A stretch of 64,000 bases of DNA, taken from Agreia sp. Leaf210 (lineage in GTDB: Bacteria > Actinomycetota > Actinomycetes > Actinomycetales > Microbacteriaceae). Made by a program: the position numbers and the translations under genes. The notes below the pieces were generated by a model. It ran no database searches. It saw only the letters and a program-made list of their open reading frames with translations, and was not told where the DNA came from. Positions 41,063-50,308 of the stretch are shown in pieces (within the stretch, counting starts at the first letter, position 1; each line of letters begins with the position of its first letter). The DNA is taken from contig NZ_LMKK01000004.1 in assembly GCF_001421485.1 (NCBI RefSeq), positions 186,001 to 250,000 of the forward strand, given 5' to 3'.

Positions 41063-42152
41063 GCGAGCCAGGCCGCGCGGTCTGTCGGTGCGGATGCAGC
41101 TGACGCTGAGCTACGCCGCCTTCATCGTGGTCGTGGGTATCGCCATCTTCGTGGTGGGGTTCCTGCTGCTGCGCTTCGTGCCCGACAACGACCTCATCCT
41201 GGCCGACAACGGGGGCTTCGCTCCCGCTAGATCAGACCTTCTGAAGGTGTTCGTTCGCTACGCCCTGGTGGCGATCCTCGTGCTGGCCGTGCTCGGCCTC
41301 GGCGGCGGCTGGCTCGTGGCCGGTCGTATGCTCAAGCCGCTCACCCGCATCACCGAGGCCGCCCGGCTGGTTCGTGACGGCGCGCTCGACGTGCGCATCC
41401 GGATGCCGGGCCGCCAGAACGAATTGGCGGCGTTGGCTGACACCTTCGACGAGATGCTCGATCGGGTTCAGAGCTCGGTCGACGAGCAGCGCCGCTTCGC
41501 GGCCAATGCGTCTCACGAGCTTCGCACCCCGCACGCGGTGATCCGAACGATGCTCGAGGTCGCACGCGCCGACCCCGAGGGCCGCGACGTCGACCGCCTT
41601 CTCGAGCGCATCGACGAGATGAACGAGCGTTCGATCGTGCTCACCGACGCGCTCCTCGCACTCGCCGCCGCAGAGAATCACGAGGGCCGATTGGTGCCGT
41701 TCGATCTCGGTGAACTTGTGACCCAGACGGTCGGCGAATTCGCTGAGACGGCTGCGCACGCGCACGTGCAGCTGATGGCACAGACCGGCGCGACCACCGT
41801 GCGGGGGGATCGATCTCTGCTGCAGCGGCTCGTTGCGAACCTCGTTCAGAACGCGATCGTGCACAATCACGCCGCCGGAACGGTTCATGTCTCGGCGGCA
41901 CAGGACTCGAACGGCGACAGCGTTCTCGAGGTGAGCAATACCGGCGCGCGCCTCGAGACGGCTGCGCTCGTCACCTACGCCGAGCCGTTCGTACGGGGCA
42001 CGGGGCGAGTCCGCCAGGCTGGTGGTCACGTCGGATCGGGGCTCGGGCTCGCCATCGTCGCCTCGATCGCCGAGCTCCACTCGGCCAGGCTCGACCTGAC
42101 TGCCCTCGATGACGGAGGGCTACGCGTCCGCGTGACCTTCCCGTCGCCCTGA
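41055..42152 (+). CDS. Sensor histidine kinase (OmpR-system partner)
   Basis: A 365-residue protein. Two membrane helices (about 18-40 and 68-90) enclose a short outside loop of only about 27 residues. HAMP linker (RMLKPLTRITEAARLVRDG), phospho-acceptor H154 in ASHELRTPHAV, N-box LVQNAIVHNHA and G-boxes GSGLGLAIVASI. The very short sensor loop suggests sensing at the membrane, perhaps of an envelope-active compound, as in Bce-type or VanS-like short sensors. The ATG overlaps the regulator stop. Confidence 0.95.
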   Translation: MSERARPRGLSVRMQLTLSYAAFIVVVGIAIFVVGFLLLRFVPDNDLILADNGGFAPARSDLLKVFVRYALVAILVLAVLGLGGGWLVAGRMLKPLTRITEAARLVRDGALDVRIRMPGRQNELAALADTFDEMLDRVQSSVDEQRRFAANASHELRTPHAVIRTMLEVARADPEGRDVDRLLERIDEMNERSIVLTDALLALAAAENHEGRLVPFDLGELVTQTVGEFAETAAHAHVQLMAQTGATTVRGDRSLLQRLVANLVQNAIVHNHAAGTVHVSAAQDSNGDSVLEVSNTGARLETAALVTYAEPFVRGTGRVRQAGGHVGSGLGLAIVASIAELHSARLDLTALDDGGLRVRVTFPSP

Positions 42153-42289
42153 CTCTCGCCTCGCACGTCATGCCCGTCACGGCATATGAGAAACGTATCG
42201 AAATCGCCTTACGGTGACGCAACGCCGACGTCGCTTTGCTGGTGTTCACGGGCGTTCACAATCGCGCCCCACACCAGAAGGGCACCATC

Positions 42290-42772
42290 ATGAACATCCT
42301 CTCCCCTCGCCTCGTCCGTTCCGCCGCGGCGCTGATGGCCGGCGCTGCCATCGTTCTCTCATTCGCCGGATGCGCATCCTCGGCCGATGACGCAGCAGGT
42401 ACGTCCGGTGGAAAGGCCGTGTCTAGTGACGCAGAATTCAGCGCCGCCCGCGATGCCTACGATCTGAAGCTCGCCGAGTGCATGCGAGGCAAGGGTCTCG
42501 ACGTCAAGGATCCCGAACCAGGCAAGGGAATCCAGGAGAGCGGCGAGGAGTTCAACGCGGCCGCATCGATCTGCATGAAAGAGCTCGGCGACCCGCCCGT
42601 ATACGAATCCCCGCTGAGCGATGCCGAGGTTCTCACCATGCACCTCGCCTGGGCGAACTGCTTCCGCGAGCGCGGCTTCGACGTCGTCGACCCCCAGCTC
42701 GGGCAGGTGTTCGTCATCCCCGAGAACGCCACCGACGAGGATATCGCCGCCTGCACGGACCCCGCCCTGTGA
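42290..42772 (+). CDS. Small secreted lipoprotein
   Basis: A 160-residue protein with a signal peptide and lipobox LSFAGC. Repeated CMRGKGLDVKDPEPG and CFRERGFDVVDPQLG segments, each followed by a further Cys, give a two-fold repeat; four Cys may form disulfides. The 137-bp stretch upstream (42153-42289) has no other gene and probably carries a promoter. Its stop overlaps the next GTG by 4 bp. It is probably an accessory of the exporter. Confidence 0.85.
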   Translation: MNILSPRLVRSAAALMAGAAIVLSFAGCASSADDAAGTSGGKAVSSDAEFSAARDAYDLKLAECMRGKGLDVKDPEPGKGIQESGEEFNAAASICMKELGDPPVYESPLSDAEVLTMHLAWANCFRERGFDVVDPQLGQVFVIPENATDEDIAACTDPAL

Positions 42773-43863
42773 ACGAGCAGACCATCGCACCTCGCCGTCG
42801 CAGACGCGGCATCGTGATCGTGATCATCGTCGCCGTGGCGGTCGCAGGCCTGGCCGCGGGCTACCTCGTCTGGGCGCCCGCCTCCGAGTCGACGTCCGCG
42901 ACACCCGCGCAGTTCTCGACCGCGCAGGTCAGCACGGGCAGCATCATCACCGAGACGAAGGTGTCGGGCACCGTGCAGTACGCGGCGAAGCAACCGGTCG
43001 TCTCAGGGCTCGCCGGCGTGGTCACCGAACTGCCCCCGGCCGGCGGCACGATCGTCGCCGGGTCGGCGGCGTACCGCGTCGACACCCGACCGGTGATCAT
43101 GCTCTCAGGAACAACGCCCGCCTGGCGGGACTTCGCGACCGGAATGACCGATGGCGAGGACGTGCGGCAGCTGGAGCAGAATCTGATCGCCTTCGGCTTC
43201 TTCACCGGCGAGCCCGACGCGCGGTTCACCTGGAGCACCGCTGCCGCCATCCGCGCCTGGCAGAAGTTCATGGGGGTCGAGCAGACAGGAGCCGTGGAGC
43301 GGGCCTCGATCCTGGTCTCCGATCGGGAACTCCGGGTCGACTCTCTCGACAGCCGCCTCGGCTCGCAGGTCGCCGCCGGGTCGCCGCTCTTTCAGGCCAC
43401 GAGCCTTCAGCAGGTCGTCGACGTGACCGTCAAGTCGGCCGATCGCGCCCTCGCCTCCGTCGGCGCGACCGTCACGGTGACACTGCCCACGGGCGGCACC
43501 ACCGAGGGTGTCGTCGAGTCGATCGCGGCTCCCGCGAGCAAACCGGATGCCGATGGCACGGGCTCGAGCATCGTTGTGCCGGTGCGCATCTCGGTCGCCG
43601 ACCAGGCCGCACTCGCGGGGCTCGCGCTGGCCGCCGTGACCGTCAGTTTCGCCAGCACCGCCAAGAACGACGTGCTCATGGTTCCGGTCGACGCACTCGT
43701 TCCCACCAGCGAGTCGGAGTTCGCCCTCGAGCTGCCGCGCACGTCGGCAGACGACGAACGTCGGCTGCTCGCCGTCACCGTCGGAACGTTCGCGTCGGGC
43801 AAGGTCGAGATCTCGGGCGACGGCGTCGTCGACGGTCTCACCGTCGTGGTTCCGGCCCGATGA
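42769..43863 (+). CDS. Membrane-fusion (HlyD/MacA-like) protein with peptidoglycan-binding domain
   Basis: A 364-residue protein. One N-terminal membrane helix (about 14-36), then an HlyD-like barrel (VSGTVQYAAKQPVVSGLAGVV) and an inserted peptidoglycan-binding domain (GEDVRQLEQNLIAFGFFTGEPDARFTWSTAAAIRAWQKFMG). A barrel and beta segment end it. It is the adaptor linking the FtsX-like permease to the wall. The GTG start overlaps the lipoprotein stop. Confidence 0.92.
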   Translation: MNEQTIAPRRRRRGIVIVIIVAVAVAGLAAGYLVWAPASESTSATPAQFSTAQVSTGSIITETKVSGTVQYAAKQPVVSGLAGVVTELPPAGGTIVAGSAAYRVDTRPVIMLSGTTPAWRDFATGMTDGEDVRQLEQNLIAFGFFTGEPDARFTWSTAAAIRAWQKFMGVEQTGAVERASILVSDRELRVDSLDSRLGSQVAAGSPLFQATSLQQVVDVTVKSADRALASVGATVTVTLPTGGTTEGVVESIAAPASKPDADGTGSSIVVPVRISVADQAALAGLALAAVTVSFASTAKNDVLMVPVDALVPTSESEFALELPRTSADDERRLLAVTVGTFASGKVEISGDGVVDGLTVVVPAR

Positions 43864-44549
43864 GGCCCCTCATACGCCTCACCGATGTCGTGCGCAGTTA
43901 CGGCTCGCCGCCGGTGCTCGCGCTCGCCGGGGTGAACCTCACCATCGATACCGGCGAGTTCGTCGCCATCGTGGGCGCGAGCGGATCGGGCAAGTCGACG
44001 CTGCTCAACGTGATCGGAACCCTCGACCGGCCCAGCTCGGGCTCCGTCTCGATCGACGGCGTCGACACGAGCAACCTTTCCGACTCAGAGCTCTCGGCGC
44101 TGCGATCACGACACATCGGTTTCGTGTTCCAGCAGTTCCACCTGCGCGACGGCGTGACCGCGTTGGAGAATGTCGCCGACGGCCTGCTCTACACCGGCAC
44201 TCCGAGGCGCGACCGCCGACGCCGAGCGCACGAGGCGCTCGAACGGGTCGGCCTCGACCACCGGCTCTCCCACCAGCCGCATCAGCTGTCGGGCGGCGAG
44301 AGACAGCGAGTGGCCATCGCTCGAGCGGTCGCCGGTCGACCTCCGCTGCTGCTCGCCGACGAGCCCACCGGAAACCTCGACTCACGCTCGGGTGAGAGCG
44401 TCGTCGAGCTGCTGCACTCCCTCCACTCGGCAGGAACCAGCATCGTCGTCATCACCCACGACACCGCACTGGCGGCCCGCCTGCCCCGGCGCGTGTCCAT
44501 CAGCGACGGCGCCGTCGTGTCCGATTCCCTGTTTGGAGCAGCCGCATGA
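43860..44549 (+). CDS. ABC transporter ATP-binding protein (MacB/LolD type)
   Basis: A 229-residue protein with Walker A GASGSGKST (39-47), signature LSGGERQRVAIARA, Walker B LLLADEPTGNLD and switch His (VVITHDTALAA). It starts at the last base of the adaptor stop region (ATGA) and overlaps the permease start by 4 bp. It powers the MacB-type exporter. Confidence 0.95.
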   Translation: MRPLIRLTDVVRSYGSPPVLALAGVNLTIDTGEFVAIVGASGSGKSTLLNVIGTLDRPSSGSVSIDGVDTSNLSDSELSALRSRHIGFVFQQFHLRDGVTALENVADGLLYTGTPRRDRRRRAHEALERVGLDHRLSHQPHQLSGGERQRVAIARAVAGRPPLLLADEPTGNLDSRSGESVVELLHSLHSAGTSIVVITHDTALAARLPRRVSISDGAVVSDSLFGAAA

Positions 44550-45772
44550 GCACCCTGTACGTCGAGCGTGCAACCCAGAAACGCATCGCTGTGAGTCCCT
44601 CGCGCCTGCGGGCATCCGATCTCGTGTCTCTCGGGTCGGCGGGCCTCAGGGCCAAGCCGGCCCGCGCCATCCTCTCGGCTCTGGGAATCGCGATCGGCGT
44701 GGCCGCCATGGTCGCCGTGCTCGGGATCTCCGCCTCGAGCCAGGCGCGTCTGAACGACCGCCTCGCCGCCCTCGGCACCAACCTGCTGAGCGCAACGGCC
44801 ACCCCGCCCTCGACAGGTGACCCGATCCCGCTGCCGGTCAACGCGACCGATCGACTGGATCGTCTGCCCGGAATCGAGGAGACCGCCTTTGTCGCCGACC
44901 TCGCCGACGTGCACGTGTATCGCAGCTCGTACAGCGACCCCGAGCGTACCGCCGGGCTGACGGTGACCGCGGCAGATCTGCCTCTCCTCGACACGGTCGC
45001 GGGCACGGTTCGTGCCGGCGCGTGGCTCGATCACACTGCTGCCGTCTTTCCCACGACCGTGCTCGGCTCCACCGCCGCAGAGCGTCTCGGTGTCTCCGAG
45101 CCCGGCACCCTGGTGTGGCTCGGCGGTCGAAACACCCTCGTCGTCGGGATCCTCGACCCCGTTGCTCTCGCACCCGAACTCGACATCGCCGCGCTCGTCG
45201 GTGTTCCCTTCGCGACCACCGATCACGCCTTCGCGGGCAACCCCACGAAGCTCTATCAACGCGTCGACGACACGTCGATCGACCGGGTCCGCGGTCTCAT
45301 AGGCCCGGCGATACAGCCGGATGCCCCGGCGAGCGTGGCCGTATCGCGCCCGTCTGACGCGCTGGCCGCGATCAGCGCCGTCGACGAGACGTTCACCGGC
45401 ATGCTGGTGGGGCTCGGATCGATCGCACTGCTCGTCGGGGCCATCGGAGTGGCCAACACCATGGTCATCTCCGTCATCGAACGGCGGCGCGAGATAGGGC
45501 TGCGGCGTGCGCTCGGGGCGACCCGTCGGCACATCAGACTGCAGTTCCTCACCGAGGCCCTCGTGCTCTCGGCGATGGGCGGAGTCGCGGGCGCGGGGAT
45601 CGGCTACCTGGTCACGTTCGGAGTCGCGCTCACCAGCGGGTGGCCACCCGTCGTGCCGCCGCTCGTCATGGCCGCGGGAGTAGCGTCCACTCTGATCGTC
45701 GGGGCGGTCGCCGGACTCTACCCGGCCGTGCGCGCGGCGCGCACGCCGCCCACAGCCGCGCTGAACAGCTGA
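44546..45772 (+). CDS. FtsX-like (MacB-type) ABC permease
   Basis: A 408-residue protein. One N-terminal helix (about 40-62), a large outside domain (MacB_PCD, about 63-285) and three C-terminal helices (about 290-315, 340-365 and 375-395) with RRREIGLRRALGATRRHIRLQFLTEA between them, the FtsX hallmark. With the ATPase and adaptor it probably expels a peptide, antibiotic or lipid-linked compound, under the nearby two-component system. Confidence 0.94.
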   Translation: MSTLYVERATQKRIAVSPSRLRASDLVSLGSAGLRAKPARAILSALGIAIGVAAMVAVLGISASSQARLNDRLAALGTNLLSATATPPSTGDPIPLPVNATDRLDRLPGIEETAFVADLADVHVYRSSYSDPERTAGLTVTAADLPLLDTVAGTVRAGAWLDHTAAVFPTTVLGSTAAERLGVSEPGTLVWLGGRNTLVVGILDPVALAPELDIAALVGVPFATTDHAFAGNPTKLYQRVDDTSIDRVRGLIGPAIQPDAPASVAVSRPSDALAAISAVDETFTGMLVGLGSIALLVGAIGVANTMVISVIERRREIGLRRALGATRRHIRLQFLTEALVLSAMGGVAGAGIGYLVTFGVALTSGWPPVVPPLVMAAGVASTLIVGAVAGLYPAVRAARTPPTAALNS

Positions 45773-45797
45773 GTCACTCTATGCGTCGCGCGCCGGG

Positions 45798-46052
45798 TCA
45801 CTGCTTCGCCAACGCGGCCTTCACATAGGCGACGATCGCATTGGCGTGGCCGTGGCCAAGGCCGTGCTCCGACTTGAGCGTCGACACCACCCGCATGTGG
45901 GGATGGTCGGCGAGTTCGACGACGACGAGGTCGAGCCACTCCTGAATCGGCTTGCCGTAGGTGCTCTCGATACTCGCGAAGTACGACGCAGGGCCCTTGA
46001 GCTTCGATCCGTCGTTGGGCTGCTCGGGGGCGAGAACACGCGTGCTGGTCAT
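45798..46052 (-). CDS. DUF4287 family protein
   Basis: An 84-residue protein. GPASYFASIESTYGKPIQEWLDLV and LKSEHGLGHGHANAIVAYVKAAL are typical of DUF4287 (similar to a small helical domain). Function unknown; soluble. Confidence 0.82.
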   Translation of the reverse strand: MTSTRVLAPEQPNDGSKLKGPASYFASIESTYGKPIQEWLDLVVVELADHPHMRVVSTLKSEHGLGHGHANAIVAYVKAALAKQ

Positions 46053-46104
46053 GCAGTCACGATAGAAGACGCGGTGCGCGGCAGCAACGGTTCGCTCGCG
46101 CGGA

Positions 46105-46533
46105 TCAGTCGTTCTCTGCCCGGTCGCTCTCGACGAACAGGTAATCGGCGACCTTCGTCCAGTCGTCGCCTGCGACAGGCGTATCGCTGAGCATGTAGTT
46201 CGGCATACCGTTGAAACGAACCATCAGGGGCAGGCCGGTCGAGCATCCGCTGGCACCGACGTCGCCCTCGAAGATCATCAGGCATGTGCTGTCTTCGGAG
46301 TCGCCAGTGCCTTTCGCCGCGTAGAACGTCGTGTCGCCCTTCTGCCAGAGCAGTCGCGTCGACTCCTGCTCCACGGCGGCGACCACGTTCTCCGTTCCGT
46401 TGGCGGGGAGCTCGTCACTCGCGACCTGCTCGCGGTCGAAGACGTCGAGCCCACCTACCGGTGCGCATCCCGAGAGGCCCGCCGCCAGCGAGAGCGCCAC
46501 CACCGCTACGGCAAGCACCGTCGATCTCTTCAT
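46105..46533 (-). CDS. Secreted lipoprotein of unknown function
   Basis: A 142-residue protein. Signal peptide and lipobox LSGC. Two further Cys (CLMIFEGDVGASGC) could form a disulfide. No family recognised. Followed upstream, on the same strand, by another small exported protein, so the two may be related in role. Confidence 0.78.
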   Translation of the reverse strand: MKRSTVLAVAVVALSLAAGLSGCAPVGGLDVFDREQVASDELPANGTENVVAAVEQESTRLLWQKGDTTFYAAKGTGDSEDSTCLMIFEGDVGASGCSTGLPLMVRFNGMPNYMLSDTPVAGDDWTKVADYLFVESDRAEND

Positions 46534-46575
46534 GTCGTCACCCTTTCCAGAGCATCGTCGTCATCTGTATGTAAA

Positions 46576-47076
46576 TCAGTCGACGGTCGAGCATCGGGAG
46601 GTCGCCTCGATCGTCAGTTTCGGGGCAGGGTCCGTGGCGGAGGCGGCCGAAGGCCTGAGAGTGAAGATCATCAGCGATCGGCTGGCCAGGGTGAGAATCG
46701 GCGCCGGCCCCTGCTCGGACTTCATGGTCGCGCTCCACCCCTCCTTGGCCGCGTAGCTGGCCGACAGCTCGCGCACCCACCCGGTCAGATCGAAGCCCTC
46801 TGCCGTCACGATCGATCTCTCGACGGCGACGAGCGTTCCCTCCCCGCCGTCTGGGCACGGCTCGGTGCGGATGGTGTCCGCGGCCGACACGATCGAGTCC
46901 GGCGGAAGCTGCGCCTGCAACTCGTCCATGCCGTCGGTCACCTGGGTCGTGACATCGTCGACGGTCAGCGAGTTCGCCGACGACGAGAGGGCGAGGCCCG
47001 TCGCGACGATTCCCACGAGCAGAACGACGCAGGCGACGGCCAGCACCACCGTCGGATGCTTTCGCAACACTCGCAT
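46576..47076 (-). CDS. Membrane-anchored protein of unknown function
   Basis: A 166-residue protein. One N-terminal helix (about residues 9-30) then a soluble outside domain with two Cys (EPCPDGG, SRCSTVD) near its ends. No known family. Its layout matches the preceding lipoprotein gene loosely. Confidence 0.75.
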   Translation of the reverse strand: MRVLRKHPTVVLAVACVVLLVGIVATGLALSSSANSLTVDDVTTQVTDGMDELQAQLPPDSIVSAADTIRTEPCPDGGEGTLVAVERSIVTAEGFDLTGWVRELSASYAAKEGWSATMKSEQGPAPILTLASRSLMIFTLRPSAASATDPAPKLTIEATSRCSTVD

Positions 47077-47275
47077 CGCGTTCTCTCCCTCGATCGCCCT
47101 GCCTCAAGTCTGCCCGGTCACTTTCTCGGGGCAAACGAGCGATGAGACGCCTCGTCCCATGCGGCTCTCGTTCGTTCGGGCGGAGATTCGAGGGGTCCGT
47201 GCTCGTATGAGCGTCGGATGCCCTGAATCTCCGCCCGAACGCCCGCCCGACCGAGGGAACGCCCGACCACCAGAC
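47077..47275. repeat. Gene-free stretch with a 16-bp perfect inverted repeat
   Basis: GTTCGGGCGGAGATTC (47174-47189) pairs with GAATCTCCGCCCGAAC (47225-47240); AGGG and CCCT extend it inside. The loop contains a further small hairpin, GCTC-GTAT-GAGC. It lies between a membrane-protein gene and the 3' end of a response-regulator gene, so it could be a terminator, a processed RNA structure, or a repeat element. Confidence 0.65.
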
Positions 47276-47902
47276 CTACCGCAGGATGCCGCGGGTGCGG
47301 GCTGCAGACACGGCCGCGGTGCGCGAGCTCACCCCGAGCTTCGTGAAGATGTGCGCCAGGTGCGACTTCACCGTCGTCTCGCTCACGAACAGATCGCCGG
47401 CGACCTCGGTGTTGGAACGGCCGGCCGCCACCAGCTCGAGCACCTCGATCTCGCGAGAGCTCAGACTCGCCTGCGGCGCCCGCATGCGGCTCAGCAGTCG
47501 CGACGCGATCACGGGCGCGAGGGCGCTCTCTCCAGCCGCTGCCGCCCGCACTGCCGCGATGAGCTCGTGCGGCGGGGCGTCTTTCAGCAGGTACCCGCTC
47601 GCCCCGGCCTCGACCGCGCCCAGGATGTCGGCATCCGAGTCGTAATTCGTGAGCACCAGAACGTAGGGCGCCGCGTCAAGAGCCCGGATGCGCCTGGTCG
47701 CATCTGCGCCCGTCGCCTGCGATCGGGCTCCGAACTGCAGATCCATGAGCACGACGTCGGGATTCTCGTGCACCGTCGCCGCCACCGCCTCGTCGGGGGT
47801 GGAGGCCTCTGCGACGACCTCGATGTCGGCCTCGAGGCCGAACAGCGCGGCCAGCCCGGCGCGAACGATGGGGTGGTCGTCGGCGACGACGAGTCTGATC
47901 AC
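47276..47902 (-). CDS. NarL/LuxR-family response regulator
   Basis: A 208-residue protein. Receiver with D8-D9 and phospho-acceptor D54 (VVLMDLQFG), Lys in YLLKDAPP. GerE-type HTH (LSSREIEVLELVAAGRSNTEVAGDL, VSETTVKSHLAHIFTKLGV). Start GTG 47902, overlapping the kinase stop by 4 bp. Probable target: the divergent FtsX transporter genes at 49244. Confidence 0.95.
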   Translation of the reverse strand: MIRLVVADDHPIVRAGLAALFGLEADIEVVAEASTPDEAVAATVHENPDVVLMDLQFGARSQATGADATRRIRALDAAPYVLVLTNYDSDADILGAVEAGASGYLLKDAPPHELIAAVRAAAAGESALAPVIASRLLSRMRAPQASLSSREIEVLELVAAGRSNTEVAGDLFVSETTVKSHLAHIFTKLGVSSRTAAVSAARTRGILR

Positions 47903-49080
47903 GCGATGCTCTCGAGGGCGAGTTCCACGCGCAGGGTCGTTCCTCGACCGGGCGACGACTCCACCGACAACACGCCTCCGAGCTGGTCGACTCTCTCCCT
48001 CGCCGCCGTCAGGCCGAACGAATCCGACCGGCCGCCCCGAGCATCCGCCGCTTGAAGATCGAACCCGGCGCCGTCGTCGACGATGGTGAAGCGCAGGCCG
48101 ACGCCATCGGACTCGAGCGTGATCACCGCGGCCGCGGCGTGCGCGTGCTGAATGACATTGGCCACGGCACCCTGGGCGATGCGCAGCAGCGCGGTCTGCA
48201 GCTGCATGGGAAGTTCGATCGAATCGGAGACCCGCACCGTGACGGCGAGACCCTGCGCCTGCCACTGCCCCACGGCCAGCCGACGAAGCGCACCGCCGAG
48301 CCCGTTGTCGTCGAGATCGGGCGGCGTGAGCTCACGAATGAAGCGCCGGGCCTCGGCCAGATTGTCGGCCGCCGTCTCGCGCGCGAGCCGGATGTGCTCC
48401 ACACCCGGCCGTTCGGGGTCGGCGCGCTCGGCCGCGTGCAACAGCATCTGGATGCTCGACAGGCCCTGGGCGAGCGTGTCATGGATCTCGCGGGCCAGTC
48501 GGGCGCGCTCCGCGAGCACACCCGATTCGTGCTCGGTCGCGGCGAGCTGACCCTGGGTCGCCACCAGCTCCTGCATCAGCGCCTCGCGCTGTTGCGCCTC
48601 GCGGGCGAGCGCCTGGTAGCCGAGGCCGATGAGTAGAGCGACTCCGGCGCCCACGAGCGGGCCGACGACGCCGCCGACCGTCCAGCCGCCATGGATGCCC
48701 AGGGCGCAGATCGCGACGACGGTCGCGGCCACGATCGCCACCGACCCCCACCACCGGCCGAGCAGGTGCAGATAGAGAAAGAACAGCGGAAAGACCAAGT
48801 ACGCGGCCTCGGGCGTGAGCCACAGCAGGGCGATCCACTCGAGCGTGATCGCGGCCAGCCACAGAGAACCCGCGATGCGACGGCGGCCACGAGCCCGCGC
48901 CACTACTCCCCCGAGCGCATAGGTGACGAGGAGCAGAATCGCGAGGCCGATCACGACTCCGGCGCGTTCGCTCGGCACGACCACGGCGCGAACGATCACC
49001 AGCACCGCGAGCGCCGCGAAGAGAACGTGCAGCCCGGTGCGCAGCCCCACGAAGACGGGGGTGAGCGCGGAATGAGCCAT
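47899..49080 (-). CDS. Sensor histidine kinase, NarL-system type (HisKA_3)
   Basis: A 393-residue protein. About six membrane helices fill residues 1-155, a polytopic sensor. The dimerisation/phospho-acceptor box has H200 (LAREIHDTLAQGLSSIQMLL), and the ATPase end is DDGAGFDLQAADARGGRSDSFGLTAARERVDQLGG. The start at 49080 puts the first helix near the N-terminus; a longer in-frame start has no ribosome site. Divergent from the transporter pair, 163 bp apart. Confidence 0.94.
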   Translation of the reverse strand: MAHSALTPVFVGLRTGLHVLFAALAVLVIVRAVVVPSERAGVVIGLAILLLVTYALGGVVARARGRRRIAGSLWLAAITLEWIALLWLTPEAAYLVFPLFFLYLHLLGRWWGSVAIVAATVVAICALGIHGGWTVGGVVGPLVGAGVALLIGLGYQALAREAQQREALMQELVATQGQLAATEHESGVLAERARLAREIHDTLAQGLSSIQMLLHAAERADPERPGVEHIRLARETAADNLAEARRFIRELTPPDLDDNGLGGALRRLAVGQWQAQGLAVTVRVSDSIELPMQLQTALLRIAQGAVANVIQHAHAAAAVITLESDGVGLRFTIVDDGAGFDLQAADARGGRSDSFGLTAARERVDQLGGVLSVESSPGRGTTLRVELALESIA

Positions 49081-49211
49081 GAATCGAACTCTACGCGCCG
49101 CCCCAACCGCGTCATCCTTCGAAAGTACGACTGCGAGGCCGATAGATCGGCCAGACCACACCGTGCGGGCGACGGATGCCTCGGGCCGGTCTGGGCGGAA
49201 AAGTGAGGAGG

Positions 49212-49228
49212 GTCACCACCCCGGTGAC
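49212..49228. promoter_or_regulatory. Putative operator for the transporter genes
   Basis: GTCACC-ACCCC-GGTGAC is a perfect hyphenated palindrome, 16 bp before the FtsX permease ATG and inside the divergent region (49081-49243). It could bind the NarL-type regulator. The rest of the region shows nothing else I can name. Confidence 0.55.
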
Positions 49229-49243
49229 ACGAAAGGACGTCTT

Positions 49244-50308
49244 ATGTTCGTCGCACTCCGCGACCTGCGCTTCGCCCGAGGACGATTCGTTCTGATCGGC
49301 TCGGTCGTCGCCCTCATCACGATTCTCGTCGGCTTTCTCAGCGGCCTCACCGGCGGCCTGGCCACCCAGAACATCTCGGCCATCCTGCAGCTACCCGGCG
49401 ACCGCATCGTCTTCTCGAGCCCGAGCGGCGAGGCCGCGAGCTACTCCGACTCCACCGTCACCGAGAAACAGCAGGCCACGTGGGCAGCCACGGCGGGGGT
49501 CACCTCCGCCCAGCCGATCGGCATCACGCAGACCCGCGCCGAGGCGGGCGGCACTCGAACAGCCGTCGCCGTCTTCGGAGTGCAGCCCGGCTTCACCTCC
49601 ACCGCCCCCACGCAGCGCGGGCATGTGAGTCTCGCCGCACCGGCGGCGCAGGCTCTCGGGGTGAAGGTGGGGGATTCCGTGACGATCGGAGCCACGCGCT
49701 ACGTCGTCGACAGGGTCGCCGGAGATGCCTGGTACAGCCACACTCCGGTCGTCGAGATGACGCTCGCCGACTGGCAGGCCTACGCGGCGGCCACCGGCAG
49801 CGCCGACAGCTATGCGACCGTGCTGGCCGTATCCGGCACCCCCGACTGGAGCGCCGCCGACACGGCCACCGCGACCGTCTCGACGAGCGTCCTCGGTTCG
49901 CTGACCGCGCTCAGCGCCTTTCGCTCGGAGATCGGCTCCCTGCTGCTGATGGTCGCTATGCTCTTCGGCATCTCCGGTCTGGTCATCGGCGCGTTCTTCA
50001 CGGTCTGGACGATGCAGCGCAAGGGCGACATCGCCGTGCTCAAGGCCCTCGGCGCCAGCACTCGGTCTCTGCGAACGGATGCGTTGGGCCAGGCGCTCGT
50101 CGTTCTGGTCGCCGGCATCGGGGTCGGCCTCGCCGTCGTCACCGCACTCGGGCTGCTCGCCGGCTCGGCACTGCCGTTTCTGCTCAGCCCCGTCACCACC
50201 CTCCTGCCCGGCGTCATCATGATCGCTCTCGGGCTCGCCGGAGCAGCCTTCGCGCTGCGTTCCGTCACCTCCGCCGACCCCCTCACCGCCCTTGGGAGCA
50301 CCCGATGA
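49244..50308 (+). CDS. FtsX-like ABC permease
   Basis: A 354-residue protein. One N-terminal helix (about 14-38), an outside domain (about 39-230) and three C-terminal helices (about 240-265, 285-310 and 318-345) with TMQRKGDIAVLKALGASTRSLRTDALGQ. GAAAGGA precedes the ATG. With the ATPase below it forms a two-gene exporter next to the NarL-type system. Confidence 0.93.
   Translation: MFVALRDLRFARGRFVLIGSVVALITILVGFLSGLTGGLATQNISAILQLPGDRIVFSSPSGEAASYSDSTVTEKQQATWAATAGVTSAQPIGITQTRAEAGGTRTAVAVFGVQPGFTSTAPTQRGHVSLAAPAAQALGVKVGDSVTIGATRYVVDRVAGDAWYSHTPVVEMTLADWQAYAAATGSADSYATVLAVSGTPDWSAADTATATVSTSVLGSLTALSAFRSEIGSLLLMVAMLFGISGLVIGAFFTVWTMQRKGDIAVLKALGASTRSLRTDALGQALVVLVAGIGVGLAVVTALGLLAGSALPFLLSPVTTLLPGVIMIALGLAGAAFALRSVTSADPLTALGSTR

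Noticed and set aside
39626-42152. A full vancomycin-resistance cluster
   Set aside because: Only a VanY-like carboxypeptidase and an OmpR-type two-component system are present. No vanH, ligase or vanX is seen.
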